31,051 bases of DNA from an uncultured Anaeroplasma sp. (GTDB lineage Bacteria; Bacillota_I; Bacilli_A; Acholeplasmatales; Anaeroplasmataceae): NCBI GenBank assembly GCA_934216145.1, contig CAKQBG010000020.1, positions 1-31,051 of the forward strand, given 5' to 3'. Made by a program: the position numbers and the translations under genes. The notes beneath the pieces are model-generated. The model saw nothing but the letters and a program-made list of their open reading frames with translations, was not told the DNA's origin and made no database searches. Shown piece by piece: positions 27,066-31,051 of the stretch (position 1 is its first letter; every line of letters begins with the position of its first letter).

Positions 27066-28097
27066 CTAGAATAATGAAGTAGAGGATACACGTCTACTTA
27101 TTGCATTTGCACCTAATACCAAACACATTGCAATTATTGCATTGAATAAATCCATAACAATACCTACTTGCGCTATAGCCTTAATATCAGTTGCATTTGA
27201 TCTACCTGACATACGATATACATATGTTGATATAACATCGGCTGTTTCCCATGATGTTGGAGCATCTTCAACTAAAAGAATAATTTTTTCATAACCAATG
27301 TTTAATATTTGTCCAATACGCATAATTAACATAATAGTTAAAGTTGGTGCCATTCCTGGGAATGTAACATAACGAATTTGTTGTAATTTAGATGCGCCAT
27401 CAATTCTTGCGGCTTCATAGCTTGTTGGTGAAATAGCTAAAATTGCAGCAAAATAAACAATTGAACCATATCCTGCTCCTTCCCAAATTCCTGAAACCTG
27501 GTAAATAGGTCTAAAGAACTTAGGTTGTAATAAAATACCTTCTGTAATTAATTCAGCTGTATCCGTTTTCATCCAACCAAATGCATTGAATAATTGGAAT
27601 AATAAACCACCATTGTATCCATCACTTGAACCTTGACACCATAAACGAATAATTTGTGTAACAACAACCGCAGATACGAAGTGTGGTAAATAACATGCTA
27701 CTTGTAAAAAGCTTCTATAATGCTGATTTTTTACTTCACTAAATAATAGTGCTAAAATAATCGGAATAGGGAATCCGAAAATCAAGCCATACATACTATT
27801 TACAAATGTATTTCTAAAAGCCTTCCAAAATGAATCTGCAGCAGATCCATTAAAAATATAATCAAGCCAAAAGAATCCACACCATTGATTGTTGTAAATT
27901 GTATTATCATCGCCCCATTTAAAACCTGTTATAATGCCTTTAATAGGTAAATACTTAAAGCAGACTAAAAATGCTAACATTGGAATTAATAATACATATA
28001 AACGCCAATCCTTTGCTAAAGTTTGTAATGTACGTTTCCATTTTGTACGTTCGACTTCATCAACAACGCTTTGATCAGTCTTAACAACTTTTTGCAT
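27066..28097 (-). CDS. Sugar ABC permease, LplB/YteP (MalF-type)
   Basis: The permease has six helices after a polar N-tail. The EAA loop reads YEAARIDGASKLQQIRYVTFPG, and the substrate-facing region has KFFRPIYQVSGIWEGAGYGSIVYFAAI, typical of LplB/YteP proteins. I chose the ATG at 28097 (343 residues) because AAGGATGG lies directly upstream. The open frame runs on to 28196, but that would overlap the preceding gene by 74 bases and adds only a lysine-rich tail. Known relatives import rhamnogalacturonan, xylan or alginate oligosaccharides. Confidence 0.92.
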   Translation of the reverse strand: MQKVVKTDQSVVDEVERTKWKRTLQTLAKDWRLYVLLIPMLAFLVCFKYLPIKGIITGFKWGDDNTIYNNQWCGFFWLDYIFNGSAADSFWKAFRNTFVNSMYGLIFGFPIPIILALLFSEVKNQHYRSFLQVACYLPHFVSAVVVTQIIRLWCQGSSDGYNGGLLFQLFNAFGWMKTDTAELITEGILLQPKFFRPIYQVSGIWEGAGYGSIVYFAAILAISPTSYEAARIDGASKLQQIRYVTFPGMAPTLTIMLIMRIGQILNIGYEKIILLVEDAPTSWETADVISTYVYRMSGRSNATDIKAIAQVGIVMDLFNAIIAMCLVLGANAISRRVSSTSLF

Positions 28098-28122
28098 AAA
28101 AACACCATCCTTATAAAACATA

Positions 28123-28875
28123 TTAATGAATTTCTTCATTTTTTTCTTTTTGAGGATTGTCATCACCAACTTGAGCATCCTCTTTTGCTTCTTCAATACT
28201 AAAGTATCTATCCTTAGCCATTAATTCAGCATTTTCTTTATCATCAACAAATTGCTGCGTCCTATTACGCATAATTCCTTGTGACCTTGAAACAAATCCA
28301 CCAACAATCAATACAATAAAACCAAATGAATTATATATAAATCCACTCATTCCAAAATGCTGAATGTTAGTTGTTATATCCTTTTTGACTCCATTTTCGA
28401 CCACTTGGTAAGTGAACAACCCACTATCATGAGATATAACACATAAAAGATAATACGATAAAGTTTGTAAAGAACAAAATACAACATAATCAAATATCAT
28501 TAGTCCAATAAATGTTGCACCTGTAATAACTTTATTTGTAGAAAACTTTCTAAAAAATATAACATTTAAAGCTAATCCACAATATCCAAATAAAATTGAA
28601 ATATACATTTTATAATCATATACTGCAGCCATATAACTCAATTCTATTTTTTGACCGCCGATTATAGTCGCTAAAGCTAAAAGAGGACAAATAAGCAACC
28701 CCCATAAATTCCATCTAGCAACAGCTATAAATGCAATCAATAAAGCTATAGTAACAGATGGTGCTGCATATAATACAAGCCCACTAAATTTAACTACTAA
28801 TAGTTCTAAAATAAAACCAATAGAAGCTAATAATAATAAATCAACAAACATGTATTTTTTTATACTATCTATCAC
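28123..28875 (-). CDS. Unrecognised membrane protein A, first gene of the import operon
   Basis: Unknown family. About six helices (9-30, 33-52, 57-74, 90-108, 118-147, 178-200) are followed by a 50-residue acidic cytoplasmic tail (DDKENAELMAKDRYFS onward). The N-terminal half, with LYAAPSVTIALLIAFIAVARW, vaguely resembles small-ligand S components in spacing, but I see no binding motif. I chose the GTG at 28875 because AGAGGTG lies five bases upstream; an ATG eight codons earlier has no good ribosome binding site. Being first in the transcript, it is made with the permeases 25 bases on. The tail could contact the ATPase; this is inference. Confidence 0.78.
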   Translation of the reverse strand: MIDSIKKYMFVDLLLLASIGFILELLVVKFSGLVLYAAPSVTIALLIAFIAVARWNLWGLLICPLLALATIIGGQKIELSYMAAVYDYKMYISILFGYCGLALNVIFFRKFSTNKVITGATFIGLMIFDYVVFCSLQTLSYYLLCVISHDSGLFTYQVVENGVKKDITTNIQHFGMSGFIYNSFGFIVLIVGGFVSRSQGIMRNRTQQFVDDKENAELMAKDRYFSIEEAKEDAQVGDDNPQKEKNEEIH

Positions 28876-28948
28876 TTCTACACCTCTAAAACATAGCATT
28901 TATTTTATTTAAGAGCTTTTACGCCTTTTGTAAATTATGAAAACCAAT

Positions 28949-28962
28949 AAATAACGCTTACA
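28949..28962 (-). promoter_or_regulatory. cre-like (CcpA) site just after the start of transcription
   Basis: On the minus strand TGTAAGCGTTATTT agrees with the cre consensus TGWNANCGNTNNCA except for the last two fixed bases. It lies 13 bases after the -10 box, where CcpA would block transcription when better sugars are present. Confidence 0.55.
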
Positions 28963-28975
28963 TAATTCATTTTTA

Positions 28976-29004
28976 ATTTTATCATTATTATCTACATTAG
29001 TCAA
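28976..29004 (-). promoter_or_regulatory. Sigma-A promoter of the import operon
   Basis: On the minus strand TTGACT (28999-29004) and TAAAAT (28976-28981) are exactly 17 bases apart, each one base off consensus. A second TTGACT further upstream (at about 29077-29082) lacks a -10 at proper distance. The leader is about 95 bases. Confidence 0.75.
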
Positions 29005-29036
29005 TAGAGATTTTGTGTTTTTTTATAGAGTGGTCA

Positions 29037-29096
29037 TAGGGGATTTTAAAATAGTATTATTATAAAATAACATTTAAAGTCAATCTAATCCCCCTA
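29037..29096. repeat. Inverted GC-rich repeat upstream of the import promoter
   Basis: TAGGGGATT (29037-29045) and AATCCCCCTA (29087-29096) are inverted copies with one extra C, 51 bases apart between starts, in otherwise AT-only DNA. They lie about 33-90 bases upstream of the -35 box, where an activator of the AraC type could bind. The rest of 29097-29252 shows nothing I can name. Confidence 0.45.
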
Positions 29097-29252
29097 CATT
29101 TTTTAAAAAAAATCAAGATAATTATGTTTAGTACAATTAGTATTAACGCCTAATTTATTTTATAATGAGTTTCTAAAATATTCTCAAATTATTATTTTCA
29201 ATAAGATTATTAACTTAATAATTAGAAAGGAAATAAAAAATCTCTTTAAACA

Positions 29253-30210
29253 CTATAATCTAACATATCCTACTTCTTCTATTAGCTTTTGTCCTTCATT
29301 TGATAAAATCCAATTGACTAATGTTTTAATATTAGGATTTTTATTATCCTTACGATAGGCCACATAAAATGAAGCAACAAGCTGATATACATTATTTTTT
29401 TGTTTTCTTTTGTAGGATAAACACCATCAAGATTAATCATCTTGACATTTTGATTAGCAATCATACCACTTTAGTAAAATCTAAATGAATATACTAAAGC
29501 ACTACCTGTTATAGCTAAGAGTGAAGGATTTCCAAATTCTCATCCCCATAAACTTCTACATCATTGTTTGACTTCCTAAGTCTTTTACTCTTATCACTGG
29601 ATAAATAAGCTCTATTAGCTCCACCAAAATCCTTCCAGATTGTGATATTACAACCATAAATATCTTTAATTTGTTGACTAGTTAATCACTCAATAGGATT
29701 CTTACAATTAACAAAAAAGGCAAATTCTTCAAGTCCGATAGGTACAAACTCTAACTCAATATTCTTTTCCTTAGCATATTCAAGCTGAGAGCTAGCTGTA
29801 AAGAAAATATCTATAGTACCATCCACTAATACTTTAAAGCCTTTAACAGTATTTTGATACTTCATTTTACTATCACTAGCAAAATTTTCTCCATAATAAT
29901 TATCACTTAAAAATTCTCCACTCTCATATTTAGCAGTACTTTTAAGATAAGTATTCTCAATAATAGCGCCATATACAGGAACTAAAGCTGTAGCACCATC
30001 TAAATTAACAAGATTGATTCTATTTTAGAAAGCTTATTATCCTCTTCAAATGATAAATAATCCTCAATATTAATCATTTTAAATTGTGAAATACCACTAT
30101 AATATTTGATAATCTCTTTGTTGTTGTAGCATAGATAAAAATATTTATAATTAGGAAGAATAATACTACTGTAGCAATAATTATTATTTGTCTAGATAAT
30201 CTTTTCTCAT
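29253..30210 (-). pseudogene. Decayed PstS-like phosphate-binding protein gene
   Basis: The C-terminal part reads QLVASFYVAYRKDNKNPNIK and then WILSNEGQKLIEEVGYVRL, matching PstS proteins. Upstream in frame are GATALVPVYGAII, FFVNCKNPIE, a TGA at 29686-29688 and LTSQQIKDIYGCNITIWKDFGG, the usual phosphate-site part of the fold. A frameshift lies near 30000-30015, another after DENLEILHS at about 29530, and the N-terminal membrane anchor (ATVVLFFLIINIFIYATT) is one frame away from its ATG at 30210. At least four lesions make it non-functional. In life the protein captured inorganic phosphate for the Pst importer. The pstC, pstA and pstB genes are not seen. Confidence 0.85.
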
Positions 30211-30213
30211 AGA

Positions 30214-30357
30214 CTAACCGTAAAATTCTTCAGATATAAACTTTATAACCGAACTTTTACTAAAAATACAAACATTATAAATAACATGCGTTATTGTTAA
30301 AATAAATAAAATGATATAAGAACTAATTAAAATTATTAGAAATGTTTTTCTACTCAT
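30214..30357 (-). CDS. Small single-helix membrane peptide upstream of the pstS remnant
   Basis: An intact 47-codon frame starts MSRKTFLIILISSYIILFIL, one strong membrane helix with a basic N-end, and ends SEEFYG. It stops four bases before the pstS remnant's ATG and starts just after another broken membrane gene, so the three were one transcript. I do not recognise it. It may itself be a remnant of a longer gene. AAAAGAAGGTAAC upstream gives a fair ribosome binding site. Confidence 0.5.
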   Translation of the reverse strand: MSRKTFLIILISSYIILFILTITHVIYNVCIFSKSSVIKFISEEFYG

Positions 30358-30362
30358 AAAAG

Positions 30363-30639
30363 TTACCTTCTTTTTAATAAATATAGTAACATTGCAAATA
30401 ATCCTAATCTTAATAAAAGATATACTACTACTGGATAACCAACTAAAAACAATGTAGTTATATCAACTACAATTACAACACTAATTAAATTACCGTTATT
30501 TTTACTTTTTTTCTTAATTCTTCATCTGTATCTTTCTTAATCGCCTTACTATAACAATTAATAATACTAAGCCAGTAATTAATCCTACATATAAAAGCAC
30601 AATGAATATATATAAGCATATATTCCAAAAATCAGCCAT
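30363..30639 (-). pseudogene. Frameshifted small membrane-protein gene
   Basis: From ATG at 30639 the frame gives MADFWNICLYIFIVLLYVGL and a second hydrophobic stretch, then shifts near 30515-30530 and 30490. After the shifts a further frame gives VVIVVDITTLFLVGYPVVVYLLL and ends KRR at 30363. Joined, it would be about 90 residues with three helices and a charged middle (KKDTDEELRKK). No family recognised. It was probably the head of the same dead phosphate-related transcript. Confidence 0.5.
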
Positions 30640-30934
30640 ACAATATCCACTTTTCTTTTTATATAATTTCATTTTTTCATTTTAAAATAATCTATAATAA
30701 ACAGTGTTTAATTTAATTAAGCATAAATTCAATGGAAATTATATTACTATATTTAGATCACACATAAATGCATTTTACTTTCAAGTAATGAATGTTAAAA
30801 ATAAGTAATTATTAAATGATATAGGCATTTAATATTTATTTGTTACTATTAAGTTTATGGATTAGAATTAAATATTAGATTTTTTAAAAAATTATTACTA
30901 TTAAATATAAACATTTTATTCTTTATTTTAAATT
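30640..30934. other. AT-rich region without visible genes
   Basis: No frame of useful length, RNA gene or strong repeat is seen. It would hold the promoter of the dead phosphate-related genes on the minus strand, but no pair of boxes stands out. Confidence 0.5.
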
Positions 30935-30954
30935 TATACCAATTATGGTATACT
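30935..30954 (+). promoter_or_regulatory. Extended -10 promoter overlapped by an inverted repeat
   Basis: TGGTATACT (hexamer 30949-30954) is an extended -10 box with a poor -35 (TTTTAA, 17 bases upstream). TATACCA and TGGTATA (30935-30941 and 30946-30952) form a perfect inverted repeat with a 4-base gap, partly over the -10 box. AGGTGGTG follows at 30964. Confidence 0.4.
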
Positions 30955-31002
30955 TAATATTGTAGGTGGTGTTTTAATTCCGTTTTCGACAGTTTATAAA
31001 AT

Positions 31003-31047
31003 AAAAATCCGAAAAAGTTAGAATTGATGCTGTTTTTCGGATTTTTT
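31003..31047. terminator. Strong bidirectional terminator
   Basis: A perfect 14-bp stem, AAAAATCCGAAAAA (31003-31016) and TTTTTCGGATTTTT (31033-31046), has a 16-base loop and T-runs on both strands. It can end transcripts from either side. A start at about 30961 would give a short RNA of about 88 bases ending here. Confidence 0.75.
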
Positions 31048-31051
31048 ATTT

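Overview
The window is AT-rich DNA from a bacterium of the Firmicutes (Bacillota). It is most likely a gut-type, Mollicutes-proximal Bacilli or Erysipelotrichia-like lineage. The evidence is Bacillus-type synteny (rpiB, upp, the atp operon, a DUF1146/YwzB gene, a spoIIQ-like gene and spoIIID), GGAGG-type ribosome binding sites and very low GC. TGA is a stop, because several intact genes read through TGG tryptophans and one gene ends in a GTGA overlap. However, only 1 of 29 intact genes ends in TGA, against 18 TAA and 10 TAG. The genus cannot be named from this sequence.

Layout. (1) 1-3.76 kb is a gene graveyard on both strands. It holds a GT2 glycosyltransferase fragment joined to a broken GPH-family sugar symporter, then a decayed ISL3-type insertion sequence with 41-bp inverted repeats, lying against the 3' end of a second ISL3 transposase. 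(2) 3.8-7.9 kb (minus strand) is a compact operon of CCA tRNA nucleotidyltransferase, type I pullulanase and a YhaM-type 3'-5' exoribonuclease. (3) 8.0-9.95 kb holds a YigZ/IMPACT gene on the plus strand, converging on and overlapping spoIIID. A SpoIIQ-like LytM membrane protein with a forespore-type promoter and a small DUF1146 membrane protein follow. (4) 10.0-18.1 kb (minus strand) is one operon: rpiB-upp-atpZ-atpI-atpB-E-F-H-A-G-D-C. The c subunit has a two-carboxylate ion site, which predicts a Na+-coupled ATP synthase. (5) 18.2-28.9 kb (minus strand) is a ten-gene carbohydrate import operon: two LplB/LplC-type permeases, a very large 788-residue lipoprotein binding protein, an MsmX/UgpC-type ATPase, a cytoplasmic GH28 polygalacturonase and five unrecognised membrane proteins. 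It has a clear sigma-A promoter with a cre-like site just downstream. (6) 29.25-30.64 kb is a decayed PstS-like phosphate-binding protein gene with two small membrane genes. (7) The right edge holds an isolated promoter with an operator-like repeat and a strong bidirectional terminator.

How it works together. The large sugar operon probably binds and imports pectin-derived oligogalacturonides or similar oligosaccharides, and the GH28 enzyme trims them inside the cell. The five extra membrane proteins, interleaved among the transporter genes, are the best candidate here for an undescribed system. Pullulanase points to a second alpha-glucan diet or glycogen turnover. The spoIIID/spoIIQ pair implies a spore-forming or recently spore-forming ancestor. 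The broken transporter, glycosyltransferase, IS and phosphate genes at both ends look like ongoing genome reduction.
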